64,000 nt of DNA from Alteromonadaceae bacterium 2753L.S.0a.02 (GCA_007827375.1 VISH01000002.1:806001-870000); one strand, 5' to 3'; shown: positions 45,152-53,561, counted from the first letter of the stretch. The notes: a model not told the origin generated them from the sequence alone. Made by a program: numbers and translations.

Positions 45152-45436
45152 ATGAATTTGCTGCTGGAAGCAAACGCTGTTGCCAACGCTATGTCTGTGT
45201 TACTGGCGCTTGCCAACGGCGATACATTGGAGGGCAACGATGGCCGTAAATTGCGCGACCAGGCGGTTACTTATCTGAAGCAAATTGTTGATGAGCTTCG
45301 CGCTTGCGGTAAATACGTATTTTTAATCATGAAATACGCCTTAAGGGTTACATCCGTGCGTATTACCGGCAGCAGAGATCCACTCGCCGCACATCGCCTG
45401 CGGAGACGGCAGAGGCCTAAGGCCACTGCGGGCTAA
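45152..45436 (+). CDS. Small hypothetical protein, C-terminus in repeat sequence
   Basis: 94 residues from ATG 45152. Residues 1-55 (LLLEANAVANAMSVLLALAN ... LKQIVDELRACGKYVF) look like a genuine helical protein. The remainder runs into a basic, proline- and arginine-rich tail (SRDPLAAHRLRRRQRPKA) that coincides with GC-rich repetitive DNA, so the original C-terminus was probably replaced. Confidence 0.4.
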   Translation: MNLLLEANAVANAMSVLLALANGDTLEGNDGRKLRDQAVTYLKQIVDELRACGKYVFLIMKYALRVTSVRITGSRDPLAAHRLRRRQRPKATAG

Positions 45437-45450
45437 AAATTGATTGCAAC

Positions 45451-45475
45451 GGCCCCGTTCCTCGGGGCCATTTTC
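45451..45475 (+). terminator. Intrinsic terminator-like hairpin
   Basis: GGCCCC / GGGGCC with a 7-nt loop, followed by ATTTTC, 15 bp after the end of the small hypothetical gene. A rho-independent terminator on the plus strand is likely. Confidence 0.6.
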
Positions 45476-45498
45476 TATCTCAAACGCAAAAAACACCG

Positions 45499-45872
45499 CG
45501 CCAGGAAGGGTCCCCCATCGCCAGGGCGCCTCACGCAGCGCCAGGACAGGGTCCCTGGCAGCCAGGACAACACACCAAGCGCCAGGAAGGCTCACCGGGG
45601 TGCAAGGGAGTAGTGCCGCACCGTCAAGGATGCACTCACCCAGCGCCAGGACGGGTGCCGCAGCGCCTTGGACGGGGTCGCCCAGCGCCAGGACCGGGTC
45701 ACCGGGCGCCAGGACGCCGAAACTGGCACCCAGGACATCTTCCCCGGCGCCAGGAAGGCGCCACCGAGCGCCAGGAAGCCGAAATTGGCACCCAGGACAT
45801 CCTCCCCAACGCCAGGAGACCCTGCTCCAGCGCCAGGGCACCTTCCCGATGCGCCAGGAGGGCTGGCCTTGT
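45499..45872. repeat. Minisatellite: 18 imperfect units of ~21 bp with core CGCCAGGA
   Basis: The core CGCCAGG or a one- or two-base variant recurs at 45499, 45519, 45539, 45560, 45580, 45600, 45622, 45644, 45664, 45686, 45707, 45728, 45748, 45769, 45790, 45810, 45831 and 45852. Spacing is 20-22 bp (mean about 20.8). The array is much more GC-rich than the surrounding DNA. Long open frames on both strands across it are by-products of the repeat. No gene is supported in 45437-46126. Confidence 0.88.
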
Positions 45873-46126
45873 GCCTTGGCGGCCAGAGTTCTTTCCCGTG
45901 TGTTTATCAGAAGCGTGCTGGAATCGAGCTATGGGTGGGGTCTGTGAATTTGAAGATGTGCTGTTGGGCCGTGCCCATGCTGAATCCTGGCAGCAGTGGC
46001 TAAAGTGGCGGTAATTGTTTTTGTGCAAGCGTAGCGATCAGCATAAAAACAGACACCGCAACGGAAGACCCACAATTGGGCTTTGTTCACAATAGGGCTT
46101 GCTATAGAAGCCCTTGTAATTTTCCA

Positions 46127-46531
46127 CTACGGCTTAACCATCATTAGAACGGCAAGCAAACAATAAATGGTTGCTTTGCTTATTAACCAAAGTTTTAATT
46201 TTGCTGCAGATGCAAGTGCGCCAGACTCAAGCTTCTGTTCTTGGTCGTCAGCCCAAAAGTGGTCAATAAGTTGTACGGCGAGAAAAAGAAATACGGAAAT
46301 CTGAAGCCACGGCATAAAAATCATGGCCCATTTCTGTAATAACAACATTAACATACCAGATAGAAAAACTATCCACCCGGCTATGCCAGTCATTAAATGC
46401 ATCTGGCTCAATGCCAACCTTCCTTCTTGATGACTTATTAAAAACAACCATCTGGGAGCCAAGATTAACGGCCCAACGAAGGCCATAGCAGCAAGTACAT
46501 GAAGCGCTTTGGCATAGATGTAATAGCTCAT
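46127..46531 (-). CDS. Four-helix membrane protein, DUF2269/CopD-like
   Basis: 134 residues with four spans. The N-terminus YYIYAKALHVLAAMAFVGP and helix 2 with QMHLMTGIAGWIVFLSG keep the spaced histidines typical of small DUF2269/CopD-like membrane proteins that may bind haem or copper. A weak hairpin (GGGCTT/AAGCCC, 46095-46113) lies downstream and may terminate it. Confidence 0.65.
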   Translation of the reverse strand: MSYYIYAKALHVLAAMAFVGPLILAPRWLFLISHQEGRLALSQMHLMTGIAGWIVFLSGMLMLLLQKWAMIFMPWLQISVFLFLAVQLIDHFWADDQEQKLESGALASAAKLKLWLISKATIYCLLAVLMMVKP

Positions 46532-46792
46532 GTTTTTTAGCCCTAATGCTGCTACAAGTTGCCCTCACTGCGGGAACGGAGTGCTGTGGGGTATAGTTGC
46601 ACGTATTGTTGCACACACGCCCAAATGAAAGTGCTGAATGTGGTTTCGGTAATTCGATTAGCTATTTGATTTAAATTACTCACCGGGGCGAATGTTGATA
46701 TCATTTTACCGGTAGCAATGCTGGGTGTAGATGCATAGTCGCGGAAGCCCTGTGATACGAAGTGTTGCTAGCGTGATCGTGCTTGCTTTCGG

Positions 46793-47131
46793 TTAGCGGA
46801 GTCCAATGCTATTCAGTGCACACGGGGTGAATACAGCTCCCGGACAGTGATTATTTCCCTTGTTATCATCATAGTAAAACCAAACGCTATTACCCGTGGC
46901 TTTGGCATGTAGAGCAGCAGATAAAAGGGCCTGATTATTATTTATGACTGCCACATAGCCATTGCAAGTATCTCGAACGGAATCCGAAATTTTTATGCAA
47001 GTGGTGCCAGAGTTTGGCGAATCTTCCCCGCCATTGACCAATACATATTGTATTTTGGTATCGCCAACTACGACTTGCGCGGACAAGACTGCGCTACTGT
47101 AGAAGCAGATAAGTAATATTATTCCTCTCAT
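46793..47131 (-). CDS. Small secreted cysteine-containing protein, island family member A
   Basis: 112 residues with a signal peptide (about 1-18, VLSA-Q). Mature part about 94 residues with four cysteines. It shares the island pattern: an N-terminal strand pair, a cysteine near the middle (TTCIKISD), a helix with ALLSAALHAKATGNS, a strand (VWFYYDD) and a late Cys. Most divergent member. Function unknown. Confidence 0.7.
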   Translation of the reverse strand: MRGIILLICFYSSAVLSAQVVVGDTKIQYVLVNGGEDSPNSGTTCIKISDSVRDTCNGYVAVINNNQALLSAALHAKATGNSVWFYYDDNKGNNHCPGAVFTPCALNSIGLR

Positions 47132-47204
47132 TTGGTCTCCTATTTTCTATTTAGAATGCTAAAAAACAATAGCTTTGTGGGCAAGGTGATTACGCTAGTT
47201 ACTT

Positions 47205-47531
47205 TTACTTTATAATATGAACATATTTTCCTGCGCATGTTGTGTCACCATCATCTATATAAATTCGCACAATCTGATCGCCAACGAATGCTGCAAGCAG
47301 CGTTGAGTAAACCGCTAAATTGTTATCCTTATCACTTTTTCCATAAGTAATGGCTTTTCCTGCAGGGCAAGACGCGCTGCCGCCATCGATATTGAACCTG
47401 ATTGATACAGGTAAGTATGTTGGTTCCAGATACTTAATTCGGCCTTCAATTGCTTCCAGTGCGTTTGAATTTAAACAAATTGCACCGCTTGTAGCGAATA
47501 GCATCCATTTAACTAAGCTTTTCATTTTCAC
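47205..47531 (-). CDS. Small secreted cysteine-containing protein, island family member B
   Basis: 108 residues; signal peptide to about residue 25 (SNALEA region). Core pattern: EGRIKYLEPTYLPVSIRFNI, SASCPAGKAITY, the helix AVYSTLLAAFVGDQ, strand IVRIYIDDGD and TTCAGKYVHIIK. Two cysteines could form one disulfide between the loop before the helix and the C-terminal hairpin. A clear paralogue of the neighbours. Confidence 0.78.
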   Translation of the reverse strand: MKMKSLVKWMLFATSGAICLNSNALEAIEGRIKYLEPTYLPVSIRFNIDGGSASCPAGKAITYGKSDKDNNLAVYSTLLAAFVGDQIVRIYIDDGDTTCAGKYVHIIK

Positions 47532-47636
47532 TCTCTAATTGTATTGTAAATGTAAAGTTCACAACACCGACCGGAACTGCATCGCAGTGAAGGTCGTGGT
47601 ATGAAGTGCTGCGAATGTGGTTGTACTTATTGTGAT

Positions 47637-47966
47637 TTACTTTAATACTCTGAAATAGTCTAATACAGCTGTATTACCATGAACACTGCATTCTGTGCTA
47701 CTGCTATATGCCGTAACATTGCTATTGCTAGCAAAGGCCAGTAGGACCATGGATTGGATAAATTGTTTAGTGGGATCACCTGAATCGAACGCAAGACGTG
47801 TTTTCTCTATACAATTGCAGTTTGTTGATTTGTCGAAACGTACAAATATATTGCCATCAAAATACTGATGTACATCTATGACTTTTGCATTTTCAAGTCC
47901 GCAACTCGCAAAACAATTGACGGCATTCATTAAGATAATAATTGCTATATAATTTTTGATGTTCAT
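47637..47966 (-). CDS. Small secreted cysteine-containing protein, island family member C
   Basis: 109 residues; signal peptide to about residue 20 (NCFAS). Pattern: ENAKVIDVHQYFDGNIFVRF, two adjacent cysteines (NCNCIEK), helix QFIQSMVLLAFASNSN, strand VTAYSSS and late Cys in TECSVHG, with a final DYFRVLK strand. Four cysteines in the mature part. Same family as neighbours, low identity. Confidence 0.75.
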   Translation of the reverse strand: MNIKNYIAIIILMNAVNCFASCGLENAKVIDVHQYFDGNIFVRFDKSTNCNCIEKTRLAFDSGDPTKQFIQSMVLLAFASNSNVTAYSSSTECSVHGNTAVLDYFRVLK

Positions 47967-48355
47967 GTTTTTACTTAATTTACAATGTCGGTAGCACCTA
48001 CCGGAACGTTTGAGTTATGTTTCATGTGTTGGTGTAAAGAATACACAAAACTTAGCGTAGCTGAGCGGTTTAGGAGGCTTCTTGGTCGTGTTTAATTAAC
48101 TGCAATATCTACGAGCATATTTCAGCTGAAATATCGTATGCCGGTTCCCTTTCTCCACCCTTGAAATAACGCCCTAATCTGGTGAGAGTTATTAATTAAT
48201 TCCCTTGTCAGAAATAGGATTGGTTTTAGTTAACAATGGTGTTGACCGTATTCGGAAACGCTATACGCCACATGGTGGTGGTAAATACTCCAGTGCCTGT
48301 CTTCATCTGCATAACGCTAGCTTCTCGGGTTTGGTGGCTACCATTGGTGTTCATT
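47967..48355. other. 389-bp gap in the paralogue array
   Basis: No signal-peptide family member or other convincing gene is visible. A 61-codon leftward frame (48226-48411) overlaps the neighbouring gene and has no family features. The sequence ACACAAAACTTAGCGTAG here resembles short stretches in other gaps of the array (for example near 51109), possibly shared upstream sequence of the paralogues. Confidence 0.35.
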
Positions 48356-48679
48356 TTATTTGTATACATGGAACCTATTGATGGTTGGAATACATGATCT
48401 AGGCTGATCACTATCGATATTAAAACTAATTGATTTCTCTGCCATAAACGCTGCGATCAACGCACTAGCTAGTACATTATAATTAGGGTGGTTAAGCGGT
48501 ATTAAATATCTGCTGCCATTTTCGCAACTACTAATGTCCGGATTCGCGTACTCACTTATGAAAATTAGTCCGTCTGCAGACGGGTAAAGCCACTTAATTC
48601 TTGTAGTTCCTGACCAGGGGTCTGCGCTCACCTGACCAGCTTTTAAAAAAAGAATTAATAACAATACTACCTTTTTCAT
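48356..48679 (-). CDS. Small secreted cysteine-containing protein, island family member D
   Basis: 107 residues; signal peptide to about residue 19 (QVSA-D). Pattern: SGTTRIKWLYPSADGLIFIS, SSCENGSRYLIPL, helix NVLASALIAAFMAEKS, strand ISFNIDSD, RSCIPTINRFHVYK. Two cysteines, placed as in member B. Confidence 0.75.
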   Translation of the reverse strand: MKKVVLLLILFLKAGQVSADPWSGTTRIKWLYPSADGLIFISEYANPDISSCENGSRYLIPLNHPNYNVLASALIAAFMAEKSISFNIDSDQPRSCIPTINRFHVYK

Positions 48680-48814
48680 AAATCTCCTCTATAGTATAAC
48701 TATCGTAAATAGGCTGCATTTTATATAAAGCAGAGCTAGTGTGAAAATGCCAAAGGCGTTCACAAGTCGTGCGTAATAAAATAGGTCAGATTTACCATTT
48801 TGTTGGATGAGAAT

Positions 48815-49204
48815 TTAGTCTCTGATATGCACCTTCCAACACCTCGCATACTGCCCACCGGACCAACAACCATTAGTTGTAATTCCTATTTTTTTTCCAG
48901 CGAATTTGGCGGCCAATACGGCCGAATACATTTGATTAGCAGCTGGTAGTGAAAAATCTATTGCACACCAAGTCGTTGGATTTGGACACTCGTCAAATGA
49001 AGCGTTTTCAATGTATACGTAAGCCGCTCCATCATTGTAATTAACCACATCAACTTTTTCTATCATTCCACTCGCGGATTGTTCTGCATTTGCAGAAGAA
49101 AAAATTGTAAATACGATAAGCGCAAATGCGTATTTGACTCTTATTTTCAATCTATTTATCCCTTTTTGTAACGCATGCGGTAGTCCTAAATATAATAATT
49201 TCAT
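48815..49204 (-). CDS. Small secreted cysteine-containing protein, island family member E
   Basis: Up to 129 residues; the true start may be an internal codon near MKLLYLGL... or further in, since the signal-like stretch is VKYAFALIVFTIFSSANA. Pattern: SASGMIEKVDVVNYNDGAAY, DECPNPTTWCAIDF, helix NQMYSAVLAAKFAGKK, strand IGITTNGC and ARCWKVHIRD. Four cysteines. Confidence 0.75.
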   Translation of the reverse strand: MKLLYLGLPHALQKGINRLKIRVKYAFALIVFTIFSSANAEQSASGMIEKVDVVNYNDGAAYVYIENASFDECPNPTTWCAIDFSLPAANQMYSAVLAAKFAGKKIGITTNGCWSGGQYARCWKVHIRD

Positions 49205-49352
49205 ACATTCTCCATATTCTAAATGCTGTACAACACTTTGTTGCGGCGGTTGGACTTTTGGAGTGTGTTTTTGTATTTATTTAGTGTTTGCTAGAAAACA
49301 AAATCCAGAATGGAGCTTATTCGAGCTACGTTGGTTATGGATTTCTATTTTA

Positions 49353-49667
49353 TTAACTTTCACTGATAGCAAGCCAATCTAAAGAAGGAAAACCGTTAGT
49401 GCAGTCATCGTTAACATAGATTATTAGCTTTGCTTGTGAAGCATAGGCTGCAAGTGCTGTAGAATAAACTTCACTACCCGCGGCTTCACTAAGAGTAAAT
49501 CGAATCTGATTTTTATTTGTGCATGATGTTTTGGTTGTGCTTGGGTTTATGTCAATAAAACAGACTCCATCAAGAAAACATCCAACTCTATTTGCTGCGT
49601 ATGTTTCTTGACCTTTTGAATAAGCCGGAGATGGTATGCATAAAAACATTAACAAAAGGTATTTCAT
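49353..49667 (-). CDS. Small secreted cysteine-containing protein, island family member F
   Basis: 104 residues; signal peptide to about residue 17 (PAYS-K). Pattern: NRVGCFLDGVCFIDINPS, KTSCTNKNQIRFTL, helix SEVYSTALAAYASQAK, strand LIIYVNDDC and LDWLAISES. Four cysteines; the first two sit in an N-terminal hairpin. Confidence 0.76.
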   Translation of the reverse strand: MKYLLLMFLCIPSPAYSKGQETYAANRVGCFLDGVCFIDINPSTTKTSCTNKNQIRFTLSEAAGSEVYSTALAAYASQAKLIIYVNDDCTNGFPSLDWLAISES

Positions 49668-49749
49668 ATGGATGCTCTCATGTCAGGCAAAACACCAAAA
49701 ACAAAATTGTGCGTAGATTAAAGACTCGCTTGGAACGTTCGATTGTGTC

Positions 49750-50169
49750 TTAGTGTTCATTTCCTTGGTAAATCCACATGGGTTCTGATTTCCCGGCCCG
49801 GGAAAATCCCAAAGATCGATAGAAATTGATTGCCTTGCCATCTGCTACAAGGATTTGCTGATGAAAATCCTTGTATATGTAGTGCATAGCCTCCATCATT
49901 TTTTTACCAATGCCTTTTCTATGGTAATTGGGATGAACCAGCAAGTGCGGGTAATACACTACTAAGCTGCCATCTGTTAATGAATTGCACAATCCTACTA
50001 ATTTATGTTGATAATTCGCTGAAACTACTGTATCGGAGCCATTTAAAGCAGCCATAAGTTTCTTGGGTTTCTCTGCTGATGACCATCCATTCGCTTTATA
50101 GAGCGAAACAACGTCATCTTCTTCAAGCTTTCCATTTACTACTATTTCTATTTCCATAATTTTGTTCAT
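49750..50169 (-). CDS. GNAT-family N-acetyltransferase in the accessory region
   Basis: 139 residues. The acetyl-CoA loop is LVHPNYHRKGIGKKMMEAMH, preceded by VVYYPHL and followed by KAINFYRSLGFSRAGK. Substrate unknown. It lies on the same strand between paralogues F and G of the secreted family. Confidence 0.85.
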   Translation of the reverse strand: MNKIMEIEIVVNGKLEEDDVVSLYKANGWSSAEKPKKLMAALNGSDTVVSANYQHKLVGLCNSLTDGSLVVYYPHLLVHPNYHRKGIGKKMMEAMHYIYKDFHQQILVADGKAINFYRSLGFSRAGKSEPMWIYQGNEH

Positions 50170-50703
50170 TTGTTGCTAGTAAGTTCCACCCACTGCTCGA
50201 AGCTGCTTCTCAGAGGCGAGGTTAGCCTCAATTTTCTTGGCGTGACGTAGGATGGTATACGAATACAGCGATTCCACCAAACTAACTGTGCGAACGTGCT
50301 CCCAAGTCTGCTACTTGTGAGCGTACACAGGCCGAGTAAGCAAAGAATTCAGACGCATTGCTATTTAAAAGCTTCTTGGTACTTTTGTGTGTTGCGAAAT
50401 TGTAAGTTCATTGACGACTACGTCGAGAAAAACCATATATTGATTACCACAGACTCTACAACACGCGAGAGCATAAAAAGCCTCCATATTTCGAGAGCTG
50501 ATAAACCAAATCTCCCGCTAAAACATAGGGAATGGCAGTCCCATAAGCGTACAATACTTATTCGAAACGGTGCAACACAGCCGTACCTTCTATTCTGTAG
50601 AGCTAGGATTTGTGGGAAATTGTGCGTAGTGAATGCACAAAACCAATCATAGCACTCTAGGTCTGACGGCTACTTTGGTTAGGTTCTTTTTCCATTAGTA
50701 AAG
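50170..50703. other. 534-bp gap, no supported gene
   Basis: A rightward 118-codon open frame (50296-50652) exists, but it has no clear start context, no signal peptide and no family features, and it opposes the local gene direction. I leave it uncalled. TGTGCGTAGTGAATGCACAA near 50616 resembles short stretches in the other gaps. Confidence 0.35.
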
Positions 50704-51022
50704 TTAATTAGTCGGATCGAACTGATTTGTGATGCAGTAACCGGCCCCGTTCTCGAGTCCTGATGTGTCTACTGTTCCAGATTTATTACCAGAAGCCCAT
50801 GCTGCTAATACTACAGAGCATATTTGCCGTATGCTCTTGTTTTATTAGCAGCCAACTATTGGGTGTTCCCTCACAATTGTCTGGTTGTCCCGTATCCATA
50901 TGAATCATGATTCCTTGGGTGCCTGCTATTCGATTTATAATATTTCCGGATTGATAATATTCTGCAGATAGACTTCTACTTGCCAGACCCAGTAAAACGA
51001 TTATGCAAATTCGCTTGCCCAT
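50704..51022 (-). pseudogene. Frameshifted small secreted protein, island family member G
   Basis: The frame from ATG 51022 has a good signal peptide (ICIIVLLGLASRSLSA-E) and family start (YYQSGNIINRIAGTQGIMIH, then DNCEGTPNSWLLI) but stops after 78 residues. Removing one A from the AAAA run (TTTT on the plus strand, 50840-50843) restores a reading NKSIRQICSVVLAAWASGNK ... GAGYCITNQF to a stop at 50704, giving 105 residues with the family helix and late cysteine. Either a real frameshift or a sequencing error. Confidence 0.78.
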
Positions 51023-51153
51023 GACTTCTCCTTTTTAGTATTTAAATAATGCCATTCTCAGATGGGCTGAGGTTGGTATGTATTTTGTGCATTATTGAGA
51101 GCGTAAAATACACAAAACGGCGCATAGACTACGGCATCATCTGGAGCAATTAA

Positions 51154-51501
51154 TTATGGTGTTGAATAATATTTGGCTGTAACCTGCTCTATATTCGGCC
51201 TTATTTCAATTGTTCCGTTGGTGTCTACCACTGGCAAATTATATCGCCTTGTCGATATTCCGCTAGCTTTCATTCGTTCGTGTAGCACTGCTGCTACACC
51301 TTCGCGATCTATAATAAAATATTGATATGGAATATTCTCTCGCTTTAATTCTTTAATCATCTTTTGTGTCCAACCGCAAGAATCACGACCGTACACGGCA
51401 ACGTATGGTGTGTTAAATAGTGGTTCTGGCAGGGGTTTATATTTCTGCCAAACCTGATACGCGCCATACACAACCATTAGAAATAAAATAATGTTTTTCA
51501 T
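51154..51501 (-). CDS. Membrane-anchored glutaredoxin-like protein
   Basis: 115 residues. An N-terminal hydrophobic anchor (IILFLMVVYGAYQVW) precedes a small glutaredoxin-like domain: VAVYGRDSCGWTQKMIKEL with a single active cysteine plus a nearby Thr (CGWT instead of CxxC), IDREGVAAVLHERM, and the cis-proline region NLPVVDTNG. It lies among the secreted cysteine proteins and could act on their disulfides if it faces the periplasm, which is inference. Confidence 0.75.
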   Translation of the reverse strand: MKNIILFLMVVYGAYQVWQKYKPLPEPLFNTPYVAVYGRDSCGWTQKMIKELKRENIPYQYFIIDREGVAAVLHERMKASGISTRRYNLPVVDTNGTIEIRPNIEQVTAKYYSTP

Positions 51502-51623
51502 ATTTTCGAATTACCTTTACTGCCTGGTATCACTGGTCGTAGTGTAGGCGATTGAACTCATGCTCGCATAGATGATGGCATAAAAACAAAGGCTTCAACT
51601 GAGTTCCTACTTGAGCTGGTTTG

Positions 51624-51959
51624 CTACCCCTTTAAATCCATTGAAAGCATCGCTTCACTGCCTTGTGAGGGCCAACCTCCAACACATTTTCCGTTACCGT
51701 TAACCCAAACAAGTTTTTCCGTAGTCTTTGCTACGAGTGGAACACTTAATAGAACCTTACCCATCTCGGTATTTGGGTCTATATAAAAAGCTTTTCCTGA
51801 TCCGCAGCTTGCTTCTCCACCACCGTCGTCAAGAAACACATATACTCGCCCACCTTCATGGTTTACTGGAAACACATGAGTTACTTTTCCTTGATACCAC
51901 CCAGCAAAGCTATTGCTGCTTAACATTACGCTCAAAATTAAAATGTATTTGTTCATCAA
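51624..51959 (-). CDS. Small secreted cysteine-containing protein, island family member H
   Basis: 111 residues; signal peptide to about residue 19 (NSFA-G). Pattern: WYQGKVTHVFPVNHEGGRVY, VFLDDGGGEASCGSGKAFYI, helix MGKVLLSVPLVAKTTEK, strand LVWVNGNGKC and a final LSMDLKG strand. Two cysteines as in B and D. Confidence 0.76.
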   Translation of the reverse strand: MMNKYILILSVMLSSNSFAGWYQGKVTHVFPVNHEGGRVYVFLDDGGGEASCGSGKAFYIDPNTEMGKVLLSVPLVAKTTEKLVWVNGNGKCVGGWPSQGSEAMLSMDLKG

Positions 51960-52085
51960 TTGTCCTTAGCGTTCTAAATCTAACCAGTTTGCCAAATGAA
52001 GACACTACTGTTTATCTCCAGCCACCTCTTGTATACGTTAGGGAGGCGAGATACAACAACGCCTGACAGCTAATACTCACTTACA

Positions 52086-52433
52086 TTATTCAACAATTAC
52101 CTCTACCAGCCCAAAGTGCTTGGCGTCCTTGTAGCGAATTTCTCTTAGTTTGCTCTCTTCACTCCAGCGGCTATCAATGCGTTTAACGTTCTCGCGCAGT
52201 TCAGCTTTCGGAGAATTAAGCCGTACTTTTATTGCATCAAAATCAAAGCGCTGTACGGATTTGTGGTGGATGGGTTTTGCATCGTGTTGGCCTAAAACGA
52301 TTTCAAGCCTGGTGTAGCGGGTGTTTGTCGAACGGTCTTTGCTATAGCGTAAGGCTATGAGTTTTTCTTGCCATTTCTGCTGTAAGCGCCGGGTGCCGTT
52401 GGCTCCAAGCTGCAGCGTTTTGACAACTTCCAT
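52086..52433 (-). CDS. Conserved hypothetical protein downstream of hypE
   Basis: 115 residues, basic and soluble. The N-terminus VKTLQLGANGTRRLQQKWQE and the IALRYSKD ... YTRLEIVLGQ segment resemble a widespread small protein family of unknown function that begins VKTxxxGxxGTKRL. It starts 36 bp after the hypE stop on the same strand, so it may be read through from the hyp operon. It also marks the right edge of the accessory region. Confidence 0.65.
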   Translation of the reverse strand: MEVVKTLQLGANGTRRLQQKWQEKLIALRYSKDRSTNTRYTRLEIVLGQHDAKPIHHKSVQRFDFDAIKVRLNSPKAELRENVKRIDSRWSEESKLREIRYKDAKHFGLVEVIVE

Positions 52434-52468
52434 GCTGGTAACACTCCTGTGTGGCTGGAGTGGTTAAT

Positions 52469-53476
52469 CTAGCAAATTCTTGGCAAAGGTTCATCTTCTA
52501 AAGCTTGCAATATGCGCTGTCCACCAATGGGTGTGTGCATAACCACTTGCGTGTGTGAAGAAACGAAAGTGCCGATTTGTGCGGCTTGCTCGCCATTCGG
52601 GAGTTTCTGCCAATGGGTTAGGATTTCATCGACATAATTGGATTCAACCACGGCCATAACCCGGCCTTCGCAGGCCAGGTTGAAAGGGTCGTAACCGAGC
52701 ATTTCGCACACGGCTTTTACGGCGGGTTCAATGGGGAGTTGTTCTTCTGATAAGTTTATGCCCAGGCCACTGCAGCGCGTCCAGTCTTGTAATACCATGT
52801 TAACGCCTCCGCGAGTGGGATCGCGAAGTTGCTTCACGGCACTGGGCTTGGATATTTGTGTGAGCGCATTTACGAACGGAAAAATATTGGCTGAGTCGCT
52901 TTTAATATCGCTGCGTAATCCAAACGCCTCGCGGGCCATCATAACGGCAATGCCGTGATTACCCACAGGGCCACTCACTAAAATTGCATCGTTGGCTTTG
53001 AGTTGGTAGTAATTAAGCGTTAAGGTTTCCAGCTTTTTGCCAATGCCAGTGGTTGTAAAATATATGCCGCCGCCGTGCCCCCGCGGTACTACTTTGGTAT
53101 CGCCGGTAACCACTTGTATCTTGGCATCACGTGCGGCAACTGCCATATCATCAACAATGTGTTCCAACTCTTCGGTTTGTAAACCTTCTTCAATAATCGC
53201 ACTCAAGCTTAAATATTTGGCTTCTGCACCAGCAACGGCGAGATCGTTTATCGTGCCATGAATTGCCAGGCTGCCAATGGTGCCGCCGGGGAAAAAAAGG
53301 GGCTGCACTGTAAATCCATCGGTTGTCATTGCCCAATTGGTTCCGGTGAGATTTAAGTGTGCCGCATCCAGATCAGTATTTAGAATCGTGTTGGCTAATT
53401 TGCTTGCGAAGACATTATCCACCAGTTCCCGCATTCGGGTTCCGCCATTGCCATGGGCCAGGGTTATGGTGCTCAT
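52469..53476 (-). CDS. hypE: Hydrogenase maturation factor HypE
   Basis: 335 residues. HypE dehydrates the carbamoyl group on its C-terminal cysteine to thiocyanate, donating cyanide to the [NiFe] iron. Seen: N-terminal LAHGNGGTRMRELV, PurM-like core motifs (TDGFTVQPLFFPGG, GHGGGIYFT, RDPTRGGVN) and the conserved C-terminus PRIC with the modified cysteine. It is the last hyp gene, 85 bp after hypF. Confidence 0.97.
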   Translation of the reverse strand: MSTITLAHGNGGTRMRELVDNVFASKLANTILNTDLDAAHLNLTGTNWAMTTDGFTVQPLFFPGGTIGSLAIHGTINDLAVAGAEAKYLSLSAIIEEGLQTEELEHIVDDMAVAARDAKIQVVTGDTKVVPRGHGGGIYFTTTGIGKKLETLTLNYYQLKANDAILVSGPVGNHGIAVMMAREAFGLRSDIKSDSANIFPFVNALTQISKPSAVKQLRDPTRGGVNMVLQDWTRCSGLGINLSEEQLPIEPAVKAVCEMLGYDPFNLACEGRVMAVVESNYVDEILTHWQKLPNGEQAAQIGTFVSSHTQVVMHTPIGGQRILQALEDEPLPRIC

Positions 53477-53561
53477 GCGCTCTCCTTGTTACGGTTTTCC
53501 CGATATTTTTTATCTGGTTGGGAGCTGTTTTGACTTAAAATAATTACCTTAAATCGTTACC

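Noticed and set aside
45341..45841. 166-codon leftward frame across the minisatellite
   Set aside because: Its composition follows the ~21-bp repeat, it has no family features, and long frames are open on both strands there.
50296..50652. 118-codon rightward frame in the paralogue island
   Set aside because: It opposes the local gene direction and shows no recognisable domain or signal peptide; it cannot be supported from sequence alone.
41970..52433. Integron cassette array
   Set aside because: Small same-strand genes suggested it, but I see no integrase and no attC-like pairs of GTTRRRY/RYYYAAC core sites with palindromic centres in the gaps. A dedicated attC covariance search would be the decisive test.
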